Assembly (NCBI GenBank): GCA_035550215.1
Contig: DASZPM010000010.1
Coordinates: forward strand, 1-64,000
DNA from: JABDFW01 sp035550215
GTDB taxonomy: Bacteria; Bacteroidota; Bacteroidia; Chitinophagales; Chitinophagaceae
Reading direction: 5' to 3'
DNA length: 64,000 nucleotides
Shown: positions 35,843-45,340 of the stretch, one piece after another
Layout of the letters: the number at the start of each line of letters is the position of its first letter
Numbering within the stretch: the stretch's first letter is position 1
The notes under the pieces: generated by a model
The model's input: the letters and a program-made list of their open reading frames with translations, nothing else
Databases searched by the model: none
What the model was told of the DNA's origin: nothing
Program-made: the position numbers and the translations under genes

Positions 35843-36694
35843 ATGAAAAACATATTTTTTGCCGTTGTTTTAATGATGGTTATTATTACTGCCTCTGCCC
35901 AACAGGCCCCGTCCCGTCTTATTGTACGGGGTGATGATATGGGGTTTAGCCATTCAGGGAACATGGCGCTGATAAAATGCTATAAAGACGGCATCGAAAA
36001 ATCTATTGAAGTTATTGTACCCTCACCCTGGTTTCCTGAAGCGGTGAAACTGCTGAAAGAAAACCCCGGTGTTGATGTAGGCATTCACCTGGCGTTAACC
36101 AGCGAGTGGGACAATGTAAAATGGCGACCTTTAACTGATTGCCCGAGTATAAGGGACAGCAACGGTTATTTCTATCCAAAAGTCTATCCTGACAAAGCCT
36201 ACCCCGGTATGTCAATTAAAGAAAACAAATGGAAACTGGAGGATATTGAAAAAGAATTCAGGGCACAGATTGAAATGGCATTAAAGCTTATACCGCACAT
36301 AAGCCATTTATCGTCACACATGGGCTGCGCAACTTTGACGCCGGAAGTAAAAGCACTGACTGAAAGGCTGGCAAAAGAATACCATATACCTGTTGACCCC
36401 GACACTGATGTGCAGGGGTTGGTAGGCTATGCCGGGCCGCATGCAACATCTGAAGAGAAGATTGAGAGTTTTATTAAAATGCTTGATAAACTGGAGCCGG
36501 GCAAAACCTATATTTTTCTTGACCACCCGGGTATTGACGATGATGAACTGCGGGCTATTCATCATATAGGTTATGAAAATGTTGCCCAGGACAGGCAGGG
36601 TGTTACCGACCTCTTCACCAGCGAAAAAGTAAAAGAGGCTATTAAACAAAAAGGAATACAGGTAATAGGATATATAAACCTTGTGCAAAATTAA
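35843..36694 (+). CDS. Exported ChbG/HpnK-type polysaccharide deacetylase
   Basis: 283 residues. Signal peptide ending at ASAQQ. The metal site motifs of the YdjC/ChbG family can be seen: RGDDMGFSH (Asp-Asp), VGIHLALTSEW and HLSSHMGC. It would remove acetyl or related groups from carbohydrates, for example chitin oligosaccharides or hopanoid glycans. The gene follows the cytochrome-containing lipoprotein by 48 bases. The last 4 bases overlap the end of the converging SDR gene. Confidence 0.9.
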   Translation: MKNIFFAVVLMMVIITASAQQAPSRLIVRGDDMGFSHSGNMALIKCYKDGIEKSIEVIVPSPWFPEAVKLLKENPGVDVGIHLALTSEWDNVKWRPLTDCPSIRDSNGYFYPKVYPDKAYPGMSIKENKWKLEDIEKEFRAQIEMALKLIPHISHLSSHMGCATLTPEVKALTERLAKEYHIPVDPDTDVQGLVGYAGPHATSEEKIESFIKMLDKLEPGKTYIFLDHPGIDDDELRAIHHIGYENVAQDRQGVTDLFTSEKVKEAIKQKGIQVIGYINLVQN

Positions 36695-37488
36695 GCCGGG
36701 TTTGCAAACATGCCCTTTACCTGCTTTTGTATAATATATTCTTTAAAACCTTGCGGCAGTATTTTATTCAACGCTACTAGCAGCCGGTTTAACCGGCCGG
36801 GTATAATTTCTTTTTTTCCTTTAAACATGCCTTTAAGCGCTTTGCGCGCAACTTGTTCAGGCTCTAAAATAGTAAAGCGGGATATGCCTTTTATGCGGTG
36901 ATTTAATACAAGCAATTCTGGCTTGGTATTAATACCGCCGGGGCTTAATAATGTAACCGATGTATTACTGTTGCTTAACTCCATGCGGAGGCAGTTGGTA
37001 AAATACCGTATAAACGACTTGGTAGCGCCATAAACCTGTTTTTTGGGTACAATAAACAAACCACCCAGGCTACCGACATTCATAAGATAGCTTCTTTTTT
37101 CTTTAGGCACCTGGGCTAAAAAAATGCGGGTGAGCAATACCGGGGTGATGATATTTAATTCAATTTGTGCCCGGTAAAAAGAAAGGCTTTTTTCCTCAAA
37201 CCAAGACCAATTGCCCAGGCCCGCGTTATTTATTAAAATGTCCGCCGTTATATTTTGTTGTTTTAAATGACTGAACAGGTTTATACAGCTCTCCGTTTGT
37301 GTTAAGTCCATCTCGAAATAAATAACGCTTACATCAAAATTCCTGCGGATAAACGCTGCTAATTGAGGCAAGCCTGACTGTGGTAGTGCTACAAGCACGA
37401 GGTTGCAATTTTGATCTGCCAGCTCAATAGCAAAACTTTTACCAAGCCCTTCGCTAGCGCCGGTAATAATGGCTGTTTTATTATTCAT
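36691..37488 (-). CDS. Short-chain dehydrogenase/reductase (SDR)
   Basis: 265 residues from MNNKTAII. The NAD(P) site is TGASEGLGKS, NNAGLGNWSW supplies the Asn, and the catalytic YGATKSF gives Tyr-x-x-x-Lys. It overlaps the preceding epimerase gene by 8 bases and is cotranscribed with it. A C-terminal amphipathic tail (RLLVALNKIL) may dock on membranes. Substrate unknown; lipid- or polyketide-type ketoreduction is possible. Confidence 0.9.
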   Translation of the reverse strand: MNNKTAIITGASEGLGKSFAIELADQNCNLVLVALPQSGLPQLAAFIRRNFDVSVIYFEMDLTQTESCINLFSHLKQQNITADILINNAGLGNWSWFEEKSLSFYRAQIELNIITPVLLTRIFLAQVPKEKRSYLMNVGSLGGLFIVPKKQVYGATKSFIRYFTNCLRMELSNSNTSVTLLSPGGINTKPELLVLNHRIKGISRFTILEPEQVARKALKGMFKGKKEIIPGRLNRLLVALNKILPQGFKEYIIQKQVKGMFANPA

Positions 37489-38470
37489 GTAAAACATGTT
37501 TTAAATGATAGATAGTTTTTGCAAAACCGTTTGTAAACGGGGTAATGTTGTAACCAAGCTGGTTTATAGCTTTATTGCTTGAATATCGCTGGTCATATTT
37601 AAGCCGTTCAGCAAAGGCAGGCAAAAAAACCGGCGGTGCGCCCGTAATTGCGGTTTTAAATGCTTCAAGATAACTGTACAGTTGTATATGTTTTTGTGAT
37701 ATGCTGTATAGCTTTTGGCGTATGCCCGAGAGTTTTTCAAGAAGATAAAAGAAACGGTTAAAGCTGACATCCTCACCCCCAAGAATATACCTGTTACCCG
37801 GCAGGCCTTTCTCCATGGCCAGTATATGGCCCTGCACAACATCGCCGAGGTAAGCATAATTCGATACCTGCCTGCCTTTTGCGGGGTTTACGTGCCATTT
37901 TCCTTTTAGGTAAGAAACAATTATCCTGCTTACTGTATTACTGCCGGTTACGGGGCCTTCACCATATACGCGCGAAGGGTTTACAATGACTGTATTAAGT
38001 CCTTTTTTGGAAAAAGAAAGCACTTCCAGTTCGGCAAGATATTTAGTTCTTTCATAATCTATTGGGAAGCCGGTTATGCGCGGGTCGTCCTCGCTCATGG
38101 GATGTTTTAAAGTAGGCCCCCAAACACCGCAGGTGGAAGTATGAACAACCTTTTTGACATTTAGCGCAAAAGCTGTTTCCATCACATTTTTTGTGCCGGT
38201 TACATTAACATGATAAAACTGGTTTTTATCCGGCACCCACATTTTGGCCAATGCAGCGGTGTGATACACCAGTGAGCAGTTTTCCATTGCTTTTGCAAGA
38301 GAAGGTGTGTCAAGTATATCGCCTTTAAATAGCTGTATGTTTTTGTGTGATGGCAGGCAGTTACCTGCGGTATTCCGGCAAAGCGCATGTACCCGGTAAT
38401 TTTTATTTGCGAGGGCAATGCATAATTCACTTCCTATAAAGCCTGTTGCGCCGGTAACTAAAACATTCAT
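37481..38470 (-). CDS. NAD-dependent epimerase/dehydratase (extended SDR)
   Basis: 329 residues. GATGFIG opens the Rossmann fold, HTAALAKMW and the catalytic YERTKYLAE give Tyr and Lys, and TSTCGVWGP is the serine/threonine strand. Similar to 3-beta-hydroxysteroid dehydrogenase/dihydroflavonol reductase-like members. It is the first gene of an operon with the SDR at 36691-37488. The substrate is not determined by sequence. Confidence 0.9.
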   Translation of the reverse strand: MNVLVTGATGFIGSELCIALANKNYRVHALCRNTAGNCLPSHKNIQLFKGDILDTPSLAKAMENCSLVYHTAALAKMWVPDKNQFYHVNVTGTKNVMETAFALNVKKVVHTSTCGVWGPTLKHPMSEDDPRITGFPIDYERTKYLAELEVLSFSKKGLNTVIVNPSRVYGEGPVTGSNTVSRIIVSYLKGKWHVNPAKGRQVSNYAYLGDVVQGHILAMEKGLPGNRYILGGEDVSFNRFFYLLEKLSGIRQKLYSISQKHIQLYSYLEAFKTAITGAPPVFLPAFAERLKYDQRYSSNKAINQLGYNITPFTNGFAKTIYHLKHVLHE

Positions 38471-38497
38471 TTATTATCGATTTTATTGGATTGATAA

Positions 38498-39214
38498 TTA
38501 TTGCAGCAGCATTGTGATGGTATATAAAGAATGATGCACTTCTACTTTACTGCATATACCATTCCTGAAAAAATAATAGTTGTAGTTTCCATCAGGCAAA
38601 TCAATTTTATACGTGTGTTCAGCTATCTTTTTTATAGTAAGAAATTTTTGAAAATTATCAGAATAGACAGACGTTATTCCTAATGGCTCATGCAAATACA
38701 GCATAAGAAAATTGTAATTAATCCGCTGTTGTTGGATGTAACCATGCGTGCCACCGGCTGATGTTTTGTAAATATTTCCTTCTGCCCGTGTTTCGTTGTT
38801 CACTTTTTCGCTGCCGTTTACTTCGCGGTATGTTTTTGAATAAATAAGCCTGCCGTTTTCAAACTTTGCTTCTTCGCGGCCCGTTACCTGCACACTTAGA
38901 ATAAATTTTATAGTTACTCGTGATATCATTTTCATATCCAGCGTGTCTCCCGAACTTTTTAAGGATAACTGCATACAGCCAACACTGTCGTTTCTATAAA
39001 TAACTTTATAGGTATGCGTTACATACTGTGCGCATAGCTTGCAGGAAAAAAGAATGCAGGGTATTATTAGAAAAATTCTGCGTAATAATAATTTGGGGTA
39101 GCAGTATGTTTTCTTCGTCCCAAAAAATTTCTTTCCAATCCATATAAACAACAAAGGCAGCATGCATGTTTGTTTTATAATGTGTGTAAGCTTTATTGTA
39201 TAACAATCCTGCAC
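38498..39214 (-). CDS. Exported DUF6134-like protein
   Basis: Up to 238 residues. The real start is uncertain: a signal-peptide-like stretch (RRIFLIIPCILFSCKLCAQ) begins about 45 residues in, so an internal start or an unusual N-terminus is likely. The mature part is beta-rich and has the shape of the DUF6134 lipocalin-like family: HTYKVIYRNDSVG, VNGSEKVNNETRAEG and YLHEP. Function unknown. Confidence 0.6.
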   Translation of the reverse strand: MQDCYTIKLTHIIKQTCMLPLLFIWIGKKFFGTKKTYCYPKLLLRRIFLIIPCILFSCKLCAQYVTHTYKVIYRNDSVGCMQLSLKSSGDTLDMKMISRVTIKFILSVQVTGREEAKFENGRLIYSKTYREVNGSEKVNNETRAEGNIYKTSAGGTHGYIQQQRINYNFLMLYLHEPLGITSVYSDNFQKFLTIKKIAEHTYKIDLPDGNYNYYFFRNGICSKVEVHHSLYTITMLLQ

Positions 39215-39393
39215 GTGTTTACCCTCATACTTTTTTTTGGTGATTGATGAACGGTTAATATGCTACACGGGTTTAGCAAGCATGTTTAATCACACTGTAA
39301 ACTTCCTTTAAAATAAAAACGCGGCAACAACAAAGCGTAGTCAAATCCGGATTTGAGTATACACAATGGTTTAGTGAGTAAAACTTAAACCTT

Positions 39394-41250
39394 TTAAAAC
39401 ACTGTTACACCAACATTCCAGCCAATCCAACCGGTTAGCCTGCTGTTATGAAAATCATATAAATGATAGCCTGCGGGCGCAATAGCGGATTTATAACCGG
39501 CAACATCATTTGTTTGATTTGAATAGTAAACATTAAACACAGGGCCACCAGTTAATGTTAGCACTTTGCGTACCAGGGTAATATTAAATTGCGGTGAAAA
39601 CTTATTTAATAAATTGGTGTACTTCCAGCTTCCCCGGTAAATGTATTGGCAGCTTATTTCCGGGTTTACTGTTAAGAAATGCCCGAGGCCAACTTCAGTG
39701 CCTAAACCATAACCAAAAGAATAGAGCTTTTTATCCGGCCTGGCATCCATGCCGCCGATAAGTATGCTGTAAAGATTGTTATTGCCTGTTTTTACAGCAA
39801 CGTTAAATGGCATCACCTCATTAGTAGAAATGTTTATTTTATGATAGCCACGCACAACAATATTTATTAACCCTATGCTGTACCCGTCAGAATTGCCGGC
39901 AATGTTTATTAAGCCAACCTGCAGGCCATGCAGCTTTTTGGTATAGTTAAAAACACCGGCGGCCTGTATGCCATTTAGCTCTTTATCACTAATATTAGCA
40001 ATGCCTGCTGCTTGCACACCTTTTGTTCCCGAACGTGTATAATTGCAAATGCCTGCTGCCTGCACACCATTCACAAAGCCGCCTGAGTGATTGTAAATTC
40101 CACTTGCCTGTACACCCTGTACGGAGCCTTTTACAAGATTATTGATGCCGGCAAACTGAACGCCGGTTACGTTTTTGCCAACTAAATTGTGAATGCCTGC
40201 GGCCTGGACGCCCGTTACTGAACCTCCCGTAATATTAAATACCCCTGCGAGCTGTGCGTGTTGTACATTATACCTGTTTATGTTGAATAATATCCCAAGT
40301 TCTGCTATGCGAACACCTGCGTTGTAGCCCCCCAACAGGTTAAACGATACATCATTAACAACCTGGCCGCTTAATTTGCCATGGGTGCTGATGCCCGGGA
40401 TAATTGATACCTGGTAAGGTTTTTCGGCAATAAACTTCCCGATATTAAGGCTTTGAATTCTTTGCGCTGCAGAAACAAAAAACTCTCCAAGCCTTGTCTT
40501 TTGCTGCAGGCTGGAGTCAATGCGCCTGGTAGTATAAATAAAACGGGACGAATCAATGTTTGCTGCGGGGCCAAGGGAACCAGTAAAGCCTGCATTAACA
40601 GGAACGGGACTAACTGTAGTAATCTCGGGCAGTGTATCAACGGGTATTAAGGCAATGTTTATTTGCTGGTTATAGCCGGGTTGTACAATAATTGTAGTGT
40701 CTTCGTAAAATTGTTTACTTACTGTTATTGCGGCTGACGGGTACTTATTGTTAAGCCTTAAAGAAAAATAGCCACTATCGTTTGTTATTGTTGAAACAAG
40801 CCTTTGTTTATCATATACGCTCGTATTAACTAATCGGCGCCCGGTGCGGTCATCAATAACAAAACCGGTAATAGTATAATTATCATTTTTAGCAACTGTT
40901 GTATGACTGAAGGTTACACTATGCGCCGCAACTTTTTTAATAATTATGTAATTACCGGTCTCGCTAAATTCATAACTATTATTAAAAAGCTTCAATAATA
41001 CCTGCTTTACTTTTGTATCAACCGCCGTAACTGATACAATACTGTCGCTGTTAACTATATTACTGTTATAGCTAAAATAAAATTCGCCCTGGCGGCTAAT
41101 CAATTCGAGGGTCTTTTGCAGGGTTTCACTTTTTACCTCAAGGGAAATTGTTCTGTCCAGCAATGTTTCGGCATCAAGCTTGCCGGCATACAGCATTATG
41201 ATAGTCAACAGGCACAAAAAAAATTTTAAACGTGCAAAGGCGTTCATCAA
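39394..41250 (-). CDS. Outer membrane STN-domain protein with GVQxAGIxN repeats
   Basis: 618 residues. Signal peptide (about 1-28), an STN domain (about 30-105, with LQKTLELISRQGEFYFSYN), a carboxypeptidase-regulatory-like domain (about 125-205), then seven to eight tandem repeats of about 20 residues with the core GVQAAGIxN (about 330-470). The C-terminal beta-rich part of about 150 residues is probably a barrel. The repeats resemble LA_2272-type surface repeats. No TonB plug is visible. It closes an operon whose first genes encode a sigma factor and FecR, so I infer that its STN domain talks to FecR across the periplasm. Confidence 0.82.
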   Translation of the reverse strand: MMNAFARLKFFLCLLTIIMLYAGKLDAETLLDRTISLEVKSETLQKTLELISRQGEFYFSYNSNIVNSDSIVSVTAVDTKVKQVLLKLFNNSYEFSETGNYIIIKKVAAHSVTFSHTTVAKNDNYTITGFVIDDRTGRRLVNTSVYDKQRLVSTITNDSGYFSLRLNNKYPSAAITVSKQFYEDTTIIVQPGYNQQINIALIPVDTLPEITTVSPVPVNAGFTGSLGPAANIDSSRFIYTTRRIDSSLQQKTRLGEFFVSAAQRIQSLNIGKFIAEKPYQVSIIPGISTHGKLSGQVVNDVSFNLLGGYNAGVRIAELGILFNINRYNVQHAQLAGVFNITGGSVTGVQAAGIHNLVGKNVTGVQFAGINNLVKGSVQGVQASGIYNHSGGFVNGVQAAGICNYTRSGTKGVQAAGIANISDKELNGIQAAGVFNYTKKLHGLQVGLINIAGNSDGYSIGLINIVVRGYHKINISTNEVMPFNVAVKTGNNNLYSILIGGMDARPDKKLYSFGYGLGTEVGLGHFLTVNPEISCQYIYRGSWKYTNLLNKFSPQFNITLVRKVLTLTGGPVFNVYYSNQTNDVAGYKSAIAPAGYHLYDFHNSRLTGWIGWNVGVTVF

Positions 41251-41275
41251 AAAAAATTTAGTAAATAATAAATTG

Positions 41276-42271
41276 TTACCTCAGTACATAATTTCCATTG
41301 TGTTCAGTAGCTGTTATGCCAAATGTTTCAGTAATAACAGCGATAATTTGGCTTAAGGATTCTTCTTTAAATACCGTGGTAATAGGCAGGTTCTCAATTG
41401 CTTTGTTTTCAATGGATATATGATTTTCGTATGCTTCATTGAGTATTTCCACAAGTCTTTTCAGCGGTGTGTTGTTACAAACAAATTCCCTGCTGCGGTA
41501 GTAGTTATAGAGCTTATCAGCAGCAGTATCTTTTCTTGATATTTCCAGGCTATCGGCAATCACTTTTTCTTTGGGCAGAAGTTCTACTGTTTGTTTCCTG
41601 TTACTCACTTTTACAATGCCGGTTTCCACAATCACTTCCGTTTTGTTATTCACACTGCGTACGTTAAAAGACGTTCCAACCACCTGTATTGTTACATCGT
41701 TCACGTGAATAATAAATGGTTTGGTTTTGTCCGGCGATATCTTGAAAAAAGCTTCACCGGTAAGTTTAATCTCTCTTGTTTTTCCTTTAAACATCGCAGG
41801 AAAAGAAATACCTGAATGCTTATTAAGCGTAACAACAGAGCCATCGCTTAATGTATCAACTACAACGGCCTGCGTTGCGTTTACGGCCAGTTGCCTGGGC
41901 GGGTTGCTGTTGTAGCGCATGGCAATAAAATAAATTACCACTCCTGCAACTGCTAAAAAAAATACCGCGGCTATTACCCGCCGCAGGTTTTTTAACAGAG
42001 GTGTACTTCGTGCAGGGGTATGCAGGCGCTGGGGTTCACCGGCAGTAAAACGGGTACGTAATTTTTGCCATGCTTCATTTTCATCTGCATCTACCCCGGC
42101 AGCAAGTTTCAAACTTTCTTCCCATATACGAATCAACCCGTCATAATAATTCCTGTTGCCTTCGGCTGCCTGCAGCCATTCTTCTACCTGTACGGTTTCT
42201 TCGCCAGAGGTTTCACCGGTTAAATGCTTCACCAGCAAATCATCATTAATATCGTGTATATTTTCTGCCAT
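41276..42271 (-). CDS. FecR-family anti-sigma factor
   Basis: 331 residues. A cytoplasmic N-terminus of about 90 residues contains DDLLVKHLTGE and a WxxLRTRF motif. One membrane segment follows (VIAAVFFLAVAGVVIYFIAM, about 94-113), then the periplasmic FecR domain (VDTLSDGSVVTLNKHSGI onward) and the C-terminal DUF4974-like block (FVCNNTPLKRLVEILN). It controls the sigma factor encoded 7 bases upstream and should receive the signal from the STN protein encoded downstream. Confidence 0.92.
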   Translation of the reverse strand: MAENIHDINDDLLVKHLTGETSGEETVQVEEWLQAAEGNRNYYDGLIRIWEESLKLAAGVDADENEAWQKLRTRFTAGEPQRLHTPARSTPLLKNLRRVIAAVFFLAVAGVVIYFIAMRYNSNPPRQLAVNATQAVVVDTLSDGSVVTLNKHSGISFPAMFKGKTREIKLTGEAFFKISPDKTKPFIIHVNDVTIQVVGTSFNVRSVNNKTEVIVETGIVKVSNRKQTVELLPKEKVIADSLEISRKDTAADKLYNYYRSREFVCNNTPLKRLVEILNEAYENHISIENKAIENLPITTVFKEESLSQIIAVITETFGITATEHNGNYVLR

Positions 42272-42278
42272 GCAGCTT

Positions 42279-42896
42279 TTACAATAAAAAGTTTAACAAT
42301 ATTAATAATGGCAAAAATTCTGCAAGCCTCAACCGCAAAAACTTTAATGCTTTGCCCATTTGGTTTTCTACCGTTTTAACTGAAATGCCCAGTTCTTCTG
42401 CTATTTGCCTGTACTTAAGTTGCTGAAACCTGCTTAGCTGAAACACAGTCCTGCATTGCTCAGGCAGTTCATTTAAGGCGTCTCTTATTTCCTTTTCAAG
42501 TTCAGCGGCAGCCACTTTACCCGACGCCGGTTGTGCTACATCCTGCTCCCGTTTTACGGCATATAATTTATAACGGCTTTTCACCTTTTCATGCTTAATA
42601 TGGTTAAGGCTTTCGTTGTGTACAGCGCGGTACAGGTAAGGCTTAAGTTGTGTGCCGGCGGGCAGGGGCGTCTTTTTTTCCCACAATTTAAAAAACACAT
42701 TTTGTACAATTTCTTCAGCAGTATCCTGGTTTTGAAGTATGGTGACAGCATAAACAAACAGGTTTTTATAATATGTTTTAAAAACCTGTTCAAACGTATG
42801 TTCATCAACGTTTTGCAGTATCTCTATTGCTGGCGTGCCGGTATTTTCCACTTTGTATAGTCTAAAACCTGCGCCAAATGTAACCGCTTCAGCCAA
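42279..42896 (-). CDS. ECF sigma-70 factor of the FecR system
   Basis: 205 residues. Region 2 TAEEIVQNVFFKLWE and region 4 KYRQIAEELGISVKTVENQM are clear. The C-terminal tail is hydrophobic (RLAEFLPLLILLNFLL). The length and order of genes (sigma, FecR, STN protein) are those of Bacteroidota surface-signalling operons. Confidence 0.93.
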   Translation of the reverse strand: MAEAVTFGAGFRLYKVENTGTPAIEILQNVDEHTFEQVFKTYYKNLFVYAVTILQNQDTAEEIVQNVFFKLWEKKTPLPAGTQLKPYLYRAVHNESLNHIKHEKVKSRYKLYAVKREQDVAQPASGKVAAAELEKEIRDALNELPEQCRTVFQLSRFQQLKYRQIAEELGISVKTVENQMGKALKFLRLRLAEFLPLLILLNFLL

Positions 42897-43026
42897 TTCT
42901 TTTATGCATAAAACAACCCAATTGTTGTTTACCCCTATTGGTGGCGTAATTTTTTTGCATGAATTGAGAAGATGTAAAAGCGCGTTGTTTATTTAGCGGG
43001 CATAACCCCATTAATACGGTAAACAT

Positions 43027-44010
43027 TTATCTGGGCTGGTGCATAATCAGCATGTTTATTAAGTTTTGCACTGCCATGGGGCTTACTTTTTCAATTAGGT
43101 ACGCCTGTTGTGTGCCTTCATCACTCCAGGTATTGCTCCCGTCGGGGGACACCACAATATGACCGTAGTGCAGCGTGTACCATGGGGCATTGCCCGCAAC
43201 AGCCGTTAAAACAGCGGTTTCATCCCAACTCATTCTGCCAAGGCTGTCTTCTTTGGCCATTGGAATGCTGATACGGAAAACATCTTTTACCGGGCTGTTT
43301 ACTATAGCCTTGTTATGAATTAACGGGAGGCCCGCTTTTATTTTCATACCGATTTCAAAACCGCTGAACACTACCGGTGTTGGCCAATTGGTGTACACAT
43401 ATTGTGAGGCGGCTGAATCCTCTGCTATATTAAATTCTTTTCCTGAAGGGAATCCACCACCCATGCTCACCAGTTTTCTTACCTTTTTTGCTACCAAAGT
43501 TTTGCCGTCAAGGTGTGAATATTTGTCTGCTTTGGATTGCAGCAGGTTTGAAAGATTAGTTAGAAAGCCTACGGTAACTATGGTAACACTTTTGTCAGGC
43601 TGTGCTGCCAATGCCTTGCGATATACATCTACTGCATCTGGAACGTCATCATTGTTTTTAATTGCGTGGGGATATTTTGCCAGCAGGGTATCTGTCCAGT
43701 GCTGAAAGTCGCGCAGTTCCAGTGCATTACCTTTTGGCACACCTACGGGTATGCCCGGCCTTTTAAAATAGGTATTAAAAACATTCAGCACCCCCGCTAC
43801 ACCGGGATATTTTGTGCTGGCTACGGTGGCCAATATTTTCACTCTGCCGCTGTCGGCAAAGGCATGCAGTATTGTTATAGCACCCACATCATCATAGTCA
43901 GGGCCCATATCGCTGTCAAAAATAATTGGAGCGGCTGTAGTTGCTTTCTGTGCGTGTAATACTGTAAGGCAACAAACAAGGCAGAAAAAAATAAAAAGTT
44001 TTTGTATCAT
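43027..44010 (-). CDS. Exported nucleoside hydrolase
   Basis: 327 residues. Signal peptide ending near LHAQK. The calcium-binding DSDMGPDYDD cluster (32-41) is a variant of the family DxDxxxDD site, and VTVGFLTNLSNLL and WDETAVLTAV are the further active-site blocks. It splits nucleosides into base and ribose in the periplasm. The permease gene at 44067-45071 lies directly upstream on the same strand, so base or ribose import may be coupled. Confidence 0.9.
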   Translation of the reverse strand: MIQKLFIFFCLVCCLTVLHAQKATTAAPIIFDSDMGPDYDDVGAITILHAFADSGRVKILATVASTKYPGVAGVLNVFNTYFKRPGIPVGVPKGNALELRDFQHWTDTLLAKYPHAIKNNDDVPDAVDVYRKALAAQPDKSVTIVTVGFLTNLSNLLQSKADKYSHLDGKTLVAKKVRKLVSMGGGFPSGKEFNIAEDSAASQYVYTNWPTPVVFSGFEIGMKIKAGLPLIHNKAIVNSPVKDVFRISIPMAKEDSLGRMSWDETAVLTAVAGNAPWYTLHYGHIVVSPDGSNTWSDEGTQQAYLIEKVSPMAVQNLINMLIMHQPR

Positions 44011-44066
44011 GGCTATATATGTACTTTATATTAAGCTAATTGTAAGCTTTAAACTGCAGGTCTTTA

Positions 44067-45071
44067 TCATACTAAACCTGCGTATATTACCAATCCAAGA
44101 CCGGCAACAAAAAACAGGAACATGGCAGTTATTAACCCATCTGTTCCTTTAGGGGCATACTTAAATTCTTTCCATATAAAAACGCCCCACAATGCAGCAA
44201 CCAGCGTGGCGCCTTGCCCAAGCCCGTAGGAAATTGCCGTGCCTGCTTTGCCTGCGGCAATAAGGTTTAACGAGTTGCCAATGCCCCATATTATGCCGCC
44301 AAGCACACCCACCATGTGTGTAGAAAACCTGCCTTTAAAATATGCGCTGTAACTAACAGGTTGCCCCTGCAAAGGCTTGCGCATTAGAATGGTATTGAAA
44401 ATAAAATTGCTCAAAAAAATGCCTATAGAAAAAATAAAAACAGCGGTATAAGGGGTCATTTTACCAACAGCGGGGCTTTCAAAATTATCAAGGTCCATAG
44501 ATGCAGCAATAAACCGGTAAAAGAATGACATTAACACGCCTGCTATAAGCGATATGACAATGCCTTTTGCAGATACTTTTTGCCCCGATGCTGATGAACG
44601 CCTGTAAGCAATGGCATTAATTATAATGGCAATGGCAACCAGCGCTACGCCGGTGAAAAGATACACAGGACTGCCTTTTTGAGAAGCATAGTAATTTATA
44701 AGCACACCTAACACCAATGCAAGGCCAATAGCCAGCGGGAAAGCAACTGCCATACCTGCTATAGCAATAGCTGCTGAGAACAATATATTGGCTGCATTAA
44801 AAATTACACCGCCTGCCAGCGCACTGCCAATGTTTGATTTATCAGACTGCTGCAGGTCGTTCATAAAACTCCTGCCACTGTCACCAATGCTGCCTAATGT
44901 AAACGCGCTTATGATAGAGAACAGCAATATGCCTATTACATAATCCCAATAAAATAATTCAAAGCGCCAGGTTTTGCCGGCAAGTTTTTGTGTATTTGCC
45001 CATGAGCCCCAGCAAAGCATGGTAATGATACAGAAAAAAACGGCTGAACCATAATTTTGGACGATGAACAT
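44067..45071 (-). CDS. GRP-type (ureide permease-like) sugar transporter
   Basis: 334 residues with about 10 hydrophobic helices. CWGSWANTQKL in the first helices and GVIFNAANILFSAAI and FPLAIGLALVLGVLINY are characteristic of the glucose/ribose porter and ureide permease family. The substrate could be ribose, a nucleobase or a ureide. Gene order with the nucleoside hydrolase (downstream, gap 56 bases) supports a nucleoside-derived substrate. Confidence 0.8.
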   Translation of the reverse strand: MFIVQNYGSAVFFCIITMLCWGSWANTQKLAGKTWRFELFYWDYVIGILLFSIISAFTLGSIGDSGRSFMNDLQQSDKSNIGSALAGGVIFNAANILFSAAIAIAGMAVAFPLAIGLALVLGVLINYYASQKGSPVYLFTGVALVAIAIIINAIAYRRSSASGQKVSAKGIVISLIAGVLMSFFYRFIAASMDLDNFESPAVGKMTPYTAVFIFSIGIFLSNFIFNTILMRKPLQGQPVSYSAYFKGRFSTHMVGVLGGIIWGIGNSLNLIAAGKAGTAISYGLGQGATLVAALWGVFIWKEFKYAPKGTDGLITAMFLFFVAGLGLVIYAGLV

Positions 45072-45340
45072 ACAGCAAGCGTTTTGGTGGTGATTGTTTT
45101 GGTGATGCTGCCGGCCGGCAATACCGGTAGCCCCACTTAGTAAAAATAAGTTATTAAAATAAAACCGGCTAAAACAAAATAAGCGTGATTGGGTGTATGT
45201 TTTTTCACGGCTGTGTTACCTGTAAATATCAGCTCTTAACAATTTACAGTTCTTTTCTTCGGTACATAATGCCGTTTCAACGATAAATTTTTAACGGCCG
45301 TTTCAGCAGTAATAGTTTTACATCGTAAAGTTTTTAGCGT

